Below, piece after piece: positions 1-9,628 of a DNA stretch of 64,000 bases (within the stretch, counting starts at the first letter, position 1; each line of letters starts with the position of its first letter). A model generated the notes under the pieces. It saw only the letters and a list, made by a program, of their open reading frames with translations, was not told the DNA's origin and ran no database searches. Both the position numbers and the translations under genes were made by a program. Source of the DNA: Massilia sp. UMI-21 (GTDB lineage: Bacteria > Pseudomonadota > Gammaproteobacteria > Burkholderiales > Burkholderiaceae_D); NCBI GenBank assembly GCA_015277795.1, contig CP063848.1, positions 434,001 to 498,000 of the forward strand. Reading direction: 5' to 3'.

Positions 1-2
1 AC

Positions 3-3000
3 TTACATATTGCGACGGTACTGCCCGCCGACCTCGAACAGCGCGGTCGTGATCTGGCCCAGCGAGCAGACGCGCACGGCCTCCATCAGCCTGGCGAACA
101 CGTTCTCGTTGTCGATCGCGGCCTGCTGCAGGGCCGCCAGCGCGGCCGGCGCTTCGCCCGCATTGCGGCGGTGGAAGTCCTCGAGGCGGGTCAGCTGCGA
201 CTGCTTTTCGTCGTCGGTCGAACGCGCCAGCTCGATCGTTGCCGGTGCGCCGGCGCCGTTCGGATTGCGGAAGGTGTTCACGCCGATGATCGGCAGCGAG
301 CCGTCGTGCTTCTTGTGCTCGTACAGCATCGACTCTTCCTGGATCTTGCCGCGCTGGTAGCCGGTTTCCATCGCGCCCAGCACGCCGCCGCGCTCGGCGA
401 TGCGCTCGAACTCCTGCATCACCTGCTCTTCGACCAGGTCGGTCAGTTCGTCCATGATGAACGCGCCCTGGTTCGGGTTCTCGTTCTTCGCCAGGCCCCA
501 TTCGCGGTTGATGATCAGCTGGATCGCCAGCGCGCGGCGGACCGATTCGTCGGTCGGCGTGGTGATCGCCTCATCGTAGGCGTTGGTGTGCAGCGAGTTG
601 CAGTTGTCGTAGATCGCGATCAGCGCCTGCAGCGTGGTGCGGATGTCGTTGAAGTCGATCTCCTGCGCGTGCAGCGAGCGGCCCGAAGTCTGGATGTGGT
701 ACTTCAGCTTCTGGCTGCGCTCGTTGGCGCCGTACTTGTCGCGCATGGCGACGGCCCAGATGCGGCGCGCCACGCGGCCCAGCACCGTGTATTCCGGGTC
801 CATGCCGTTCGAGAAGAAGAACGACAGGTTGGGCGCGAAATCATCGATGTGCATGCCGCGCGCCAGGTAGGCTTCCACAAACGTGAAGCCGTTCGACAGG
901 GTAAAGGCCAGCTGCGAGATCGGGTTCGCGCCGGCTTCGGCGATGTGGTAGCCCGAGATCGACACCGAGTAGAAGTTGCGCACCTGGTGGTGGACAAAGT
1001 ATTCCTGGATGTCGCCCATCACCTTCAGCGAGAACTCGGTGCTGAAGATGCAGGTGTTCTGGCCCTGGTCTTCCTTCAGGATGTCGGCCTGCACGGTGCC
1101 GCGCACGTTCATCAGGACCCAGTCCTTGATCTTCTGGGCTTCGTCGTCGGTCGGCTGGCGGCCGTTATCCGCCACGAACTTGTCGACCTGCTGGTCGATG
1201 GCGGTGTTCATGAACATCGCCAGGATGGTCGGGGCCGGGCCGTTGATGGTCATCGACACCGAGGTCGAGGGGCTGCACAAATCGAAACCGTCGTACAGCA
1301 CCTTCATGTCGTCCAGGGTGGCGATCGACACGCCCGAGTTGCCGACCTTGCCGTAGATGTCCGGTCGCAGCGCCGGGTCGGCGCCGTACAGGGTCACCGA
1401 ATCGAAGGCGGTGGACAGGCGCTTGGCGTCCATGCCGGTCGACACCAGTTTGAAGCGTTTATTCGTGCGGAAGGCGTCGCCTTCGCCCGCGAACATGCGG
1501 GTCGGGTCTTCGCCTTCGCGCTTGAAGGCGAACACGCCGGCCGTGTACGGGAAGGAGCCCGGCACGTTTTCCAGCATCAGGAAGCGCAGGACTTCGCCGT
1601 GGTCTTCGAATTTCGGCAGCGCGACCTTGCGGATCGGGTTGCCCGACAGGGTCTTTTGCACCAGGCGGGTACGGATTTCCTTGTCGCGGATTTTCACCAC
1701 GTAGTCGTCGCCCGCATAGGCGGCCTGCATGTCCGGCCACATGGCCAGCAGCTTCTTGGCGCCGCCTTCCATGGCGTTTTCACGTTCGGTGATCAGGTCG
1801 TCCAACACCACATCACGGTTGGCCGCGGCCAGCATGCGCTTGGTCTCGCTCAGCTGCTGGCGCTCGCGCGCCAGTTGCACCTGCTTCTTGACGTTGCGGT
1901 GGTAGCCGCGCACGGTATCGGCGATCTCGGCCAGGTAGCGCGCGCGGCTTGGGGGCACGATCACGTTCTTGCCGCTCGAGTATTTTTGCGAAGGCGGGGC
2001 CAGGCGGCTCGGCTCGACCTGCAGGCCCAGTTCGGCCAGCTTCGGCAGCAGGCCGTGGTACAGCGCGGTGACGCCGTCGTCGTTGAAGCGCGACGCCTGG
2101 GTGCCGTAGACCGGCATCTCGTCCGGCTGGCGGCTCCACAGTTCGCGGTTGCGCTGGTACTGTTTGGACACGTCGCGCAGCGCATCCTGGGCGCCCTTGC
2201 GATCGAACTTGTTGATGGCGATGAAGTCGGCGAAGTCGAGCATGTCGATCTTCTCGAGCTGCGAGGCGGCGCCGAATTCCGGGGTCATCACGTACATCGA
2301 GGTGTCGACGTGCGGCACGATGGCGGCGTCGCCCTGGCCGATGCCCGAGGTTTCGACGATCACGAGATCGAAGCCGGCGACCTTGCAGGCCGCAATGACG
2401 TCCGGCAGGGCCTGCGAGATTTCGGAGCCGGCTTCGCGGGTGGCGAGCGAACGCATGAAGACGCGTGCCTGCCCGTTCCAGGGGTTGATCGCGTTCATGC
2501 GGATGCGGTCGCCCAGCAGGGCGCCGCCCGACTTGCGGCGCGACGGGTCGATCGAGATCACGGCGATGTTGAGGCGGTCGCCCTGGTCGAGGCGGATGCG
2601 GCGAATCAGTTCATCGGTCAGCGAGGACTTGCCGGCGCCGCCGGTGCCGGTGATGCCCAGTACCGGCGCCTTGATGCTGTCGGCGGCTTCGACGATCTGC
2701 TTGCGCAGGTCCTCGTCGGCCTTGCCGTTTTCGAGGGCCGTGATCAGCTGGGCCAGCGGACGGTGGCGCGCGGCGATGTCGCCCTGTTTCAGGGCCTCGA
2801 TCGAGGTCGGCGCGTACGAGGACAAATCGACGTCGCAGGTTTCCAGCATCGAGCGGATCATGCCGACCAGGCCCATGCGCTGGCCGTCTTCCGGGCTGAA
2901 GATACGGGTGACGCCGTAGGCGTGCAGTTCTTCGATCTCGCTCGGGACGATCACGCCGCCGCCGCCACCGAACACCTTGATGTGGGCGCCGCCGCGCTGG

Positions 3001-3290
3001 CGCAGCAGGTCGATCATGTACTTGAAGTATTCGACGTGGCCGCCCTGGTAGCTCGAGATGGCGATGCCCTGCGCATCTTCGGCCAGGGCTGCGGTGACGA
3101 CTTCGTCGACCGAGCGGTTGTGGCCGAGGTGGATCACTTCGGCGCCGTTCGACTGCAGGATGCGGCGCATGATGTTGATCGAGGCGTCATGGCCGTCGAA
3201 CAGGGAAGCGGCGGTGACGAAGCGCACCTTGTTGGCCAGCTTCGGCTGCTCCGGCAGGTCGAGTTTCGCGGCGGGGGTGATGTCGTTCAT
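3..3290 (-). CDS. icmF: Fused isobutyryl-CoA mutase IcmF
   Basis: Adenosylcobalamin-dependent acyl-CoA mutase in which the B12-binding domain, a MeaB-like G-protein chaperone and the large mutase domain are one chain. IcmF enzymes interconvert isobutyryl-CoA and butyryl-CoA, and some act on isovaleryl-CoA. The 1095-residue product shows the B12 domain first (DGHD at 32-35), then a P-loop around 211-221 ([12 protein letters not shown]), then the TIM-barrel mutase domain to the C-terminus. The frame is open further upstream, but that extension runs through a palindrome and a REP-like hairpin, so the MNDITP start at 3290 is preferred. The first bases of the window lie just past its stop. It stands alone in its transcription unit. 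The family call is firm; the exact substrate is not visible. Confidence 0.95.
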   Translation of the reverse strand: MNDITPAAKLDLPEQPKLANKVRFVTAASLFDGHDASINIMRRILQSNGAEVIHLGHNRSVDEVVTAALAEDAQGIAISSYQGGHVEYFKYMIDLLRQRGGAHIKVFGGGGGVIVPSEIEELHAYGVTRIFSPEDGQRMGLVGMIRSMLETCDVDLSSYAPTSIEALKQGDIAARHRPLAQLITALENGKADEDLRKQIVEAADSIKAPVLGITGTGGAGKSSLTDELIRRIRLDQGDRLNIAVISIDPSRRKSGGALLGDRIRMNAINPWNGQARVFMRSLATREAGSEISQALPDVIAACKVAGFDLVIVETSGIGQGDAAIVPHVDTSMYVMTPEFGAASQLEKIDMLDFADFIAINKFDRKGAQDALRDVSKQYQRNRELWSRQPDEMPVYGTQASRFNDDGVTALYHGLLPKLAELGLQVEPSRLAPPSQKYSSGKNVIVPPSRARYLAEIADTVRGYHRNVKKQVQLARERQQLSETKRMLAAANRDVVLDDLITERENAMEGGAKKLLAMWPDMQAAYAGDDYVVKIRDKEIRTRLVQKTLSGNPIRKVALPKFEDHGEVLRFLMLENVPGSFPYTAGVFAFKREGEDPTRMFAGEGDAFRTNKRFKLVSTGMDAKRLSTAFDSVTLYGADPALRPDIYGKVGNSGVSIATLDDMKVLYDGFDLCSPSTSVSMTINGPAPTILAMFMNTAIDQQVDKFVADNGRQPTDDEAQKIKDWVLMNVRGTVQADILKEDQGQNTCIFSTEFSLKVMGDIQEYFVHHQVRNFYSVSISGYHIAEAGANPISQLAFTLSNGFTFVEAYLARGMHIDDFAPNLSFFFSNGMDPEYTVLGRVARRIWAVAMRDKYGANERSQKLKYHIQTSGRSLHAQEIDFNDIRTTLQALIAIYDNCNSLHTNAYDEAITTPTDESVRRALAIQLIINREWGLAKNENPNQGAFIMDELTDLVEEQVMQEFERIAERGGVLGAMETGYQRGKIQEESMLYEHKKHDGSLPIIGVNTFRNPNGAGAPATIELARSTDDEKQSQLTRLEDFHRRNAGEAPAALAALQQAAIDNENVFARLMEAVRVCSLGQITTALFEVGGQYRRNM

Positions 3291-3341
3291 TGGATTGGGT
3301 CCTTGGAGTTCGGGAGGACAGGGGTAGATCGGTACGGTATA

Positions 3342-3361
3342 TGACGTTAACGTTAACGTCA
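3342..3361. promoter_or_regulatory. 20-bp perfect palindrome upstream of icmF, likely operator
   Basis: TGACGTTAACGTTAACGTCA is a perfect 20-bp palindrome 52 bp before the icmF start codon. Sites built from ACGT/TTAACG half-sites are typical of MerR- or TetR-type regulators of branched-chain acyl-CoA catabolism, such as LiuR-like proteins. That regulator assignment is inference; no regulator gene is next to it. Confidence 0.6.
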
Positions 3362-3386
3362 AGCCAGCGACGCGCACCAGGACGTC

Positions 3387-3479
3387 ATTCCGGCGCAGGC
3401 CGGAATCCAAGCTTGCCGCGTGTCGATCAAGCTCGTATGGCTCGCGGCGGAGAAATTGGGTCCCGGCCTACGCCGGGAC
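3387..3479. repeat. Pair of REP-like hairpins in inverted orientation
   Basis: Two short GC-rich hairpins lie between icmF and the oxidoreductase gene. The first, ATTCCGGC..GCCGGAAT at 3387-3406, reads one way. The second, GTCCCGGC..GCCGGGAC at 3460-3479, reads the other way, with similar flanks (GTCATTCC and GGGTCCCG). This is the arrangement of a REP doublet. It may also act as a transcriptional barrier upstream of icmF. Confidence 0.65.
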
Positions 3480-3504
3480 GACGTCGATGAAGTGTGCGTA
3501 TTAA

Positions 3505-6500
3505 TTAAGCAGCACGACGTTTGATGTTGCCGGAAAGCAGCTCCTCCTTGCGTGCGCGGAACTCGGCCACGGCCTGTTCCTTCACGTGGCCGAAGCCGCG
3601 GATCTGTTCCGGCAGCGAGGCCAGTTCGACGGCGTCCGCATGGTTGGCCGCATCCAGCCTGGCCAGCAGCATTTCTACCATCTCGCGGTATTCGCCGATC
3701 AGCGCGCGTTCCATCTTGCGCTCGGCGGTCTTGCCGAACAGGTCGAAGGCGCCGCCCCGCAAGCCCTTCATTTTCGCCAGCAGCTTGAAGGCGCCGAACA
3801 TCCAGGAGCCGTACTGTGCCTTGACCATGTGGCCCTTGGCGTCCTTCCTGGCGAACAGCGGCGGCGCCAGGTTGAATTTCAGGCTGAAGTCACCCTCGAA
3901 CTGGGTCTTGAGCTGCTCGACGAAGCGGCCGTCGGTGTACAGGCGCGCGACTTCGTATTCGTCCTTGTAGGCCATCAGCTTGGCATAGTTTTTCGCTACC
4001 GCCATCGACAGCTTGCTGCCAAGGCCTTGCGCCGATTCCGCGGCGCGCACGCGCTCCACCAGGCGCTTGTAGACCTCCGCATAGGCGGCGTCCTGGTAGC
4101 CGGTCAGGTGCTCGATGCGCTTCCTGATCACGCTGTCCAGGCTTTGCGGCATCTGGATCACGACGGTCTGGCCTGGCGTCGCCTGTTTCTCGACGCGCTT
4201 GAAGTCCACCGCGGCGCGGCGGCCCCACAGGAAGCTCATCTTGTTGGAAGCGACGGCCACGCCATTGAGCTCGATCGCGCGCAGCAGGGCGGCTTCCGAC
4301 AGCGGTACGCGTCCCTTCTGCCACGCGTAACCCATCAGGAACAGATTGGTCGCGATCGAATCGCCCATCAGCGCGGTGGCCAGCCTGGTGGCGTCGACGA
4401 AATCGACGCCAGCTTCACCGCCGACGGCTTCCAGGATCAGCGCACGTACGTCGCCTAGCGGGAACTCCCAGTCGCGCTGCTGGGCGAAGGTGCCGGTCGG
4501 CTGCTCGTGCAGGTTGACGATGGCCAGGGTGCGGCCCGGGCGCATTTTCGAGACCGCGTCCGCCGCGCCGGTGGTGAGGATGTCGCAACCCAGGATCAGG
4601 TCCGCTTCGCCGGTGGCGATGCGCTGCGCACGCAGGCGATCCGGGGTCGCGGCGATCTTCACGTGCGAGGTCACCGAGCCGTTTTTCTGGCTCATGCCGG
4701 TCATGTCCAGCACCGAGGCGCCTTTTCCTTCCAGGTGGGCAGCCATGCCCATCAGCGCGCCGACGGTGATCACGCCGGTGCCGCCGATGCCGTTGATCAG
4801 GATGTTGTACGGATGCTCGACGCTCGGCAGGATTGGCTCGGGCAGCGCGCCCCAGGCATCAATCGCGCCATTCTTGCTCACGCCGGCCTTGCTCTTCTTC
4901 AGGGTGCCGCCTTCGACGGTGACGAAGCTCGGGCAGAAGCCCTTGGCGCACGAATAATCCTTGTTGCACGAGGACTGGTCGATCTGGCGCTTGCGGCCGA
5001 ACTCGGTCTCCTTCGGCAGGATCGAGACGCAGTTCGACTGGATGCCGCAGTCGCCGCAGCCTTCGCAGACCGCTTCGTTGATCACCATGCGCTGGTTCGG
5101 ATCCGGGAATTCCTTCTTTTTACGGCGACGGCGCTTCTCGGCGGCGCAGGTCTGGTCGTAGATGATGACCGTAACGCCCGGCAGTTCGCGCAGCTCGCGC
5201 TGGATGTCGTCCATGTGCTTGCGGTCGTGCAGGGTGACCATGGCCGGCAGGTTCGAACGGTCGGCGTAGCGCGACAGGTCTTCGGTAACCAGCGCAATGC
5301 GCTTGACGCCTTCGGCAGCCATCTGCTGGGCGATCATCGGTACCGAGGTCTGGCCGTCGACCGGCTGGCCGCCGGTCATCGCGACCGCGTCGTTGTACAA
5401 GATCTTGTAGGTGATGTTGACCTTGGCCGCTACCGCCGCGCGGATCGCCAGGTAACCCGAGTGGAAATAGGTGCCGTCGCCCAGGTTCTGGAACACATGC
5501 GGCACTTTCGAGAACGCGGCCTGGCCGATCCAGGGCGTGCCTTCGCCGCCCATGTGGGTGGTCAGCTTGTTCATTTCCGGGTAGATCGAGGTCGCCATCA
5601 CGTGGCAGCCGATGCCGGCCAGCGCGAAGGAGCCCTCCGGCACCTTGGTCGAGGTATTGTGCGGGCAGCCGGAGCAATAGAAGGCCGGGCGGAAGGGCGT
5701 GGTGATCGCCTTCTGCAGCACTGCGTCCTTGGCTTCCAGGAAGGCCAGGCGTGCCTTGATCAGGTCGCGCGTGGTCTCGTCCTTGACCAGGCGCGCGATG
5801 CGGCCCGCGATGACGCGCGCCACCTGCGCCACCGAGAAGTCGGCTTTCGGCGGCAGCAGCCAGTCGCCGCGCGGGGCCACCCATTCGCCCTTGTCGTCGA
5901 ACTTGCCGACGATGTGCGGACGTACGTCGTCGCGCCAGTTGTACAGCTGTTCCTTCAGTTGGTACTCGACCACCTGGCGCTTTTCTTCGACCACCAGGAT
6001 CTCTTCCAGGCCTTGGGCGAATTCGCGCACGCCTTCCGGCTCCAGTGGCCAGATCATCGCCACCTTGTACAGGCGCAGGCCGATTCTGCCGGCCATGGCT
6101 TCGTCGATGCCCAGTTCTTCCAGCGCTTCCAGCACGTCCAGGTAGGATTTACCCGAGGCGATGATGCCGAGTTTGGCGTTCGGGCTGTCGATGGTGGTGC
6201 GATTGAGCTTGTTCTCGCGCGCATAGGCCAGCGCCGCGTAGATCTTGTAGTCCTGCATCAGCGCTTCCTGGGCGCGTGCCTGCTGGCCCAGCGGCACCGA
6301 GGACAGCCTGGTATTCAGGCCACCTTCAGGCATCACGAAGTCGGTTGGATACTTGACCTCGACACGGAAGGGGTTGGCGTCGACCGAGGCGCTTGATTCG
6401 ACGGTGTCGGCCAGCGCCTTGAAGGCGACCGCGCAGCCCGAGTAACGCGACATGGCCCAGCCGTGCACGCCCAGGTCCAGGTATTCCTGCACGTTGCACG

Positions 6501-7062
6501 GGTAGAGCACCGGGATCATGCAGGCCGAGAAGATATGGTCGGACTGGTGCGGCAGGGTCGAGGAGTACGCCCCGTGGTCGTCGCCGGCCACCAGCAGCAC
6601 GCCGCCGTGCTGCGCGGTGCCGGCGTGGTTCATGTGCTTGAAGACGTCGCCGCAGCGATCCACGCCGGGGCCCTTGCCGTACCACATGGCGAACACGCCG
6701 TCGTACTTGCTTGGTCCGATCAGGTCCACGGTCTGGGTACCCCAAACGGCGGTGGCGGCCAGGTCTTCGTTCACGCCCGGGACGAACTGCACGTGGTTCG
6801 CTTCCAGGTGCGTTTTCGCCTTCCACAGGGTTTCATCGAGGCCGCCGAGCGGCGAGCCGCGGTAGCCGGAGACGAAACCGGCGGTATTCAGGCCGGCGGC
6901 GGCATCGCGCTCGCGCTGCATCATCGGCAGGCGCACCAGGGCCTGGATACCGGACAGGAAGATGTTGCCGGTCCTGGCGGTGTATTTGTCGTCGAGGGTG
7001 ACGGTGTGAAGGCGGGACGTGTAGTCCGGCGTCACCGCTTGTGGCGTGACGGTATCTGGCAT
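3505..7062 (-). CDS. Indolepyruvate ferredoxin oxidoreductase family protein (fused)
   Basis: Large fused 2-oxoacid:ferredoxin oxidoreductase that decarboxylates aryl (or branched-chain) pyruvates to acyl-CoA with thiamine diphosphate and iron-sulfur clusters. The product has 1185 residues: an N-terminal PFOR-like domain, a central ThDP-binding part (GGEGTPWIGQ region), a cysteine-rich ferredoxin-like segment around 664-705 (CEGCGDCG and CNKDYSCAKGFCP), and a C-terminal gamma domain (NGIGGTGVITVG). The frame opens at 7074, but the ATG at 7062 has GGAG seven bases upstream and is preferred. A LysR gene lies just upstream on the same strand. Fused aerobic versions are common in proteobacteria that degrade aromatic amino acids. 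Confidence 0.9.
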   Translation of the reverse strand: MPDTVTPQAVTPDYTSRLHTVTLDDKYTARTGNIFLSGIQALVRLPMMQRERDAAAGLNTAGFVSGYRGSPLGGLDETLWKAKTHLEANHVQFVPGVNEDLAATAVWGTQTVDLIGPSKYDGVFAMWYGKGPGVDRCGDVFKHMNHAGTAQHGGVLLVAGDDHGAYSSTLPHQSDHIFSACMIPVLYPCNVQEYLDLGVHGWAMSRYSGCAVAFKALADTVESSASVDANPFRVEVKYPTDFVMPEGGLNTRLSSVPLGQQARAQEALMQDYKIYAALAYARENKLNRTTIDSPNAKLGIIASGKSYLDVLEALEELGIDEAMAGRIGLRLYKVAMIWPLEPEGVREFAQGLEEILVVEEKRQVVEYQLKEQLYNWRDDVRPHIVGKFDDKGEWVAPRGDWLLPPKADFSVAQVARVIAGRIARLVKDETTRDLIKARLAFLEAKDAVLQKAITTPFRPAFYCSGCPHNTSTKVPEGSFALAGIGCHVMATSIYPEMNKLTTHMGGEGTPWIGQAAFSKVPHVFQNLGDGTYFHSGYLAIRAAVAAKVNITYKILYNDAVAMTGGQPVDGQTSVPMIAQQMAAEGVKRIALVTEDLSRYADRSNLPAMVTLHDRKHMDDIQRELRELPGVTVIIYDQTCAAEKRRRRKKKEFPDPNQRMVINEAVCEGCGDCGIQSNCVSILPKETEFGRKRQIDQSSCNKDYSCAKGFCPSFVTVEGGTLKKSKAGVSKNGAIDAWGALPEPILPSVEHPYNILINGIGGTGVITVGALMGMAAHLEGKGASVLDMTGMSQKNGSVTSHVKIAATPDRLRAQRIATGEADLILGCDILTTGAADAVSKMRPGRTLAIVNLHEQPTGTFAQQRDWEFPLGDVRALILEAVGGEAGVDFVDATRLATALMGDSIATNLFLMGYAWQKGRVPLSEAALLRAIELNGVAVASNKMSFLWGRRAAVDFKRVEKQATPGQTVVIQMPQSLDSVIRKRIEHLTGYQDAAYAEVYKRLVERVRAAESAQGLGSKLSMAVAKNYAKLMAYKDEYEVARLYTDGRFVEQLKTQFEGDFSLKFNLAPPLFARKDAKGHMVKAQYGSWMFGAFKLLAKMKGLRGGAFDLFGKTAERKMERALIGEYREMVEMLLARLDAANHADAVELASLPEQIRGFGHVKEQAVAEFRARKEELLSGNIKRRAA

Positions 7063-7214
7063 GGGTGTCTCCATTGTGTGGTTCGGTGCTATGGCGCTGA
7101 CCGCCGGGTAGGCGAGGGCGCTTTTTGACCGCGTGGAGTGTAGGGACTTGGGCCGGCCGAGGCCAATAGGGATTGCGGATGGGGGTATAAGAAAATCTGA
7201 TGACCGTTATGCGC

Positions 7215-8150
7215 TCAAGCCACGATCAGCCGCGCACCCGGCCAGGCGCCGCGCGCGCACAGGTCTTCGGTCACTTCGCGCACCAGTCTGGCGATCGCCG
7301 CGGCGGCATTCGTCAGCGGGATGTTACGCGACGCGCAGAGCGTGACGTGGCGTGTCACGGCCGGATCGGCGACCGGCCAGGCGGCCATCGCGCCGCGCTC
7401 GATGTCGGCCAGCAGCGGCGCCATTGGCAGCAGGGTGGCGCCCAGGTCGGCCAGCAGCGCCGAGCGCAGGATGGCCAGGGAGTTGATCTCCAGCACCGGA
7501 CCGAGCGCCAGGCCCGCGCCCTGCGCCACCTGTTCGACCAGCGGACGCACACCGTGCTGGCGCGCCGGCAGGATCAGGGTGCTGGCCAGCGCTTCCTGCA
7601 AGCTGAGCCTGTCCGTCGCGGGGGCGAGGGAGGAGCCGGCGCGGCAGATGAACATCAGGTCTTCCTCGACCAGCGCGGTACTGGTGAAATGCCCGGCCGG
7701 GACTTCGTCGAACAGCACCGCCAGGTTCAGGCGGCCCGACTTGAGCTGTTCGGTGAGGCTGCGCGAAATCTCTTCGGTCAGCTGCAGCGTGATTTCAGGG
7801 TAGCTGGCGCGCGTGGCGGTCAGCAGGGGCAGGGCCAGCGCGCCGGAAATGCTGTGCGGCAGGCCGAGCGAGACGCTGCCCGAGGGGCGTGTGGTGGACT
7901 GGACCACCGCCGAGCGCGCATCCGCCACCTGCTTGAGGATGGCCTGCGCATGCTCGTAAAAGATCTTGCCGGCGTCGGTGCTGACGACACCATGGGCGGA
8001 GCGGTGCAGCAACTGCGCGCCCAGTTCCTCCTCGAGCTGGCGCAGCTGCTGCGTCAAGGCCGGCTGCGCCACATGCAGGACGAGCGCGGCGCGCGACAGC
8101 GAACCATGGTCGACGATGGCGACGAAATACCGGAGCTGGCGAAATTCCAT
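7215..8150 (-). CDS. LysR-family transcriptional regulator
   Basis: Typical LysR regulator of 311 residues. The N-terminal winged helix-turn-helix (MEFRQLRYFVAIVDHGSLSR..) is followed by a periplasmic-binding-like effector domain. The frame opens at 8195, but the conserved MEFRQLRYF start at 8150 is the family start. It lies between the oxidoreductase gene (same strand, 152 bp downstream) and the divergent HD-GYP gene (109 bp away). The oxidoreductase is therefore a plausible target, and the inducer is unknown. Confidence 0.9.
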   Translation of the reverse strand: MEFRQLRYFVAIVDHGSLSRAALVLHVAQPALTQQLRQLEEELGAQLLHRSAHGVVSTDAGKIFYEHAQAILKQVADARSAVVQSTTRPSGSVSLGLPHSISGALALPLLTATRASYPEITLQLTEEISRSLTEQLKSGRLNLAVLFDEVPAGHFTSTALVEEDLMFICRAGSSLAPATDRLSLQEALASTLILPARQHGVRPLVEQVAQGAGLALGPVLEINSLAILRSALLADLGATLLPMAPLLADIERGAMAAWPVADPAVTRHVTLCASRNIPLTNAAAAIARLVREVTEDLCARGAWPGARLIVA

Positions 8151-8259
8151 CTTTAGAGGTGTATCTGTTGAGCAACAATAGGTGAGTATTGGCAACTAGA
8201 TTGCTATACTTGATCCTGCCCGTTGGGGCGCCGACATTATTACAGAGCAGAGTAGCAAT

Positions 8260-9480
8260 ATGTTAAAAAAGGTGGATGCCTCGCAGTTGAAAATCGGGAT
8301 GTTTATTCATGATCTCGATTGCGGCTGGATGGACCATCCGTTCGTGCGCAGCCGTTTTCTGCTGACCACCGACGACGAGATCTACAAGATTCGCAATGCA
8401 AAGATCCGCGGCGTCGTCATTGACTGCGGCAAGGGACTGGACGTGGACGATGCGCCGACGCTGGCGCAGGCCGAGGCCGCGACCGAGGCGGAAATCACAT
8501 CGATCGCCGCCAGGCCGGTGATCGTCACCCGCGTCTCGCTGGGCGAGGAACTGCAGCGCGCCGTCCACATTCGCAAGCAGGCCGCCGGCCTGGTGCGCAC
8601 CGTGATGGCCGATGCGCGCCTGGGCAAGGCGGTCGAACTGGACAAGGTAGGGCCGGTGGTCGAGAGCGTGACCGAATCGATCCTGCGTAATTCCGGAGCG
8701 CTGCTGGGCCTGCTGCGCATCAAGAACAAGGACGACTACACCTTCCTGCACTCGGTCAGCGTGTGCGCGCTGCTGGTCGCATTCTGCCGTTCACGCAAGA
8801 TGGACGAAAACACGATCTACCAGGCCGGCCTGGGCGGACTGCTGCACGACACCGGCAAGGCGCTGGTGCCGGACGCCATCCTGAACAAGCAGGGCCGCCT
8901 GACCGACGAAGAATTCGACATCATCAAGCGCCACCCGCGCGACGGCTACGACATCCTGGTCAAGACGCCGGAAATCGGCGCGATCCCGCTCGACATCACG
9001 CTGCACCACCACGAACGGCGCGACGGCAGCGGTTATCCGGACAGGCAGGCCGAGGGCGGCATCAGCGAACTGGCGCAGATGGCGGCGATCGTCGACGTCT
9101 ACGACGCCATTACGTCGGACCGCTGCTACCACAAGGGCATGCCGGCCGCCGAAGCGCTGCGCAAGATCTACGAGTGGAGCAAGTTCCACTTCAACCCGAC
9201 GCTGGTCCAGGAGTTCATGCGCTGCGTCGGCATCTACCCGGTCGGCACCCTGGTGCTGCTCGAATCCGGCCGCCTGGGCGTGGTGATCGAACCGCACGAA
9301 ACCAGCCTGCTGACGCCGAAAGTGAACGTTTTCTTCAGCACCAGGAACCAGACTTATATCAAGCCGCAGACCCTCGACCTGTCCAAGCCGCTTGGCTTTG
9401 GCGGCGGCGACAAGATCCTGCGCCACGAGTCGGCCGAAAAGTGGAACGTCAATCCGTTGCGGTTCATGAACATCGCCTGA
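8260..9480 (+). CDS. HD-GYP domain protein, probable c-di-GMP phosphodiesterase
   Basis: Predicted cytoplasmic enzyme that hydrolyses cyclic di-GMP. The 406-residue protein has an N-terminal DUF3391-like region (about 1-130) and then an HD-GYP domain. Key motifs are LLHDTGK with H197/D198 and, near 250-262, HHERRDGSGYP. The usual HHEHHDGSGYP is changed at the second pair (RR for HH), but GSGYP is intact. No membrane segment or receiver domain is seen. It converges with a diguanylate cyclase gene, so enzymes that make and degrade the same second messenger are adjacent. Activity is inferred. Confidence 0.9.
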   Translation: MLKKVDASQLKIGMFIHDLDCGWMDHPFVRSRFLLTTDDEIYKIRNAKIRGVVIDCGKGLDVDDAPTLAQAEAATEAEITSIAARPVIVTRVSLGEELQRAVHIRKQAAGLVRTVMADARLGKAVELDKVGPVVESVTESILRNSGALLGLLRIKNKDDYTFLHSVSVCALLVAFCRSRKMDENTIYQAGLGGLLHDTGKALVPDAILNKQGRLTDEEFDIIKRHPRDGYDILVKTPEIGAIPLDITLHHHERRDGSGYPDRQAEGGISELAQMAAIVDVYDAITSDRCYHKGMPAAEALRKIYEWSKFHFNPTLVQEFMRCVGIYPVGTLVLLESGRLGVVIEPHETSLLTPKVNVFFSTRNQTYIKPQTLDLSKPLGFGGGDKILRHESAEKWNVNPLRFMNIA

Positions 9481-9599
9481 CATTGCGGGCGCATCGCGCC
9501 GGCATGCGCGAACGTGCGTGGAATCGTCGGTGCACCGACCTCCAGCGTGGAGGGCGAGATGTTCCGGGCAGATGAACACCTGGACGATGCGCTCGCCTT

Positions 9600-9618
9600 C
9601 GCCCGGGCCCACCGGGCG
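9600..9618. terminator. Hairpin between convergent c-di-GMP genes
   Basis: CGCCCGG..CCGGGCG forms a 7-bp GC-rich stem with a 5-base loop between the ends of the HD-GYP and GGDEF genes. There is no long T-run, so terminator function is only suggested by position. Confidence 0.35.
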
Positions 9619-9628
9619 TGAAAGCGCT

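Noticed and set aside
171..3344. Very long plus-strand open frame opposite icmF, and similar long frames at 4507-6396, 12193-13425 and 25762-28728
   Set aside because: They are antisense shadows in high-GC coding DNA, with low-complexity His/Arg/Ala/Val-rich products and no family motifs.
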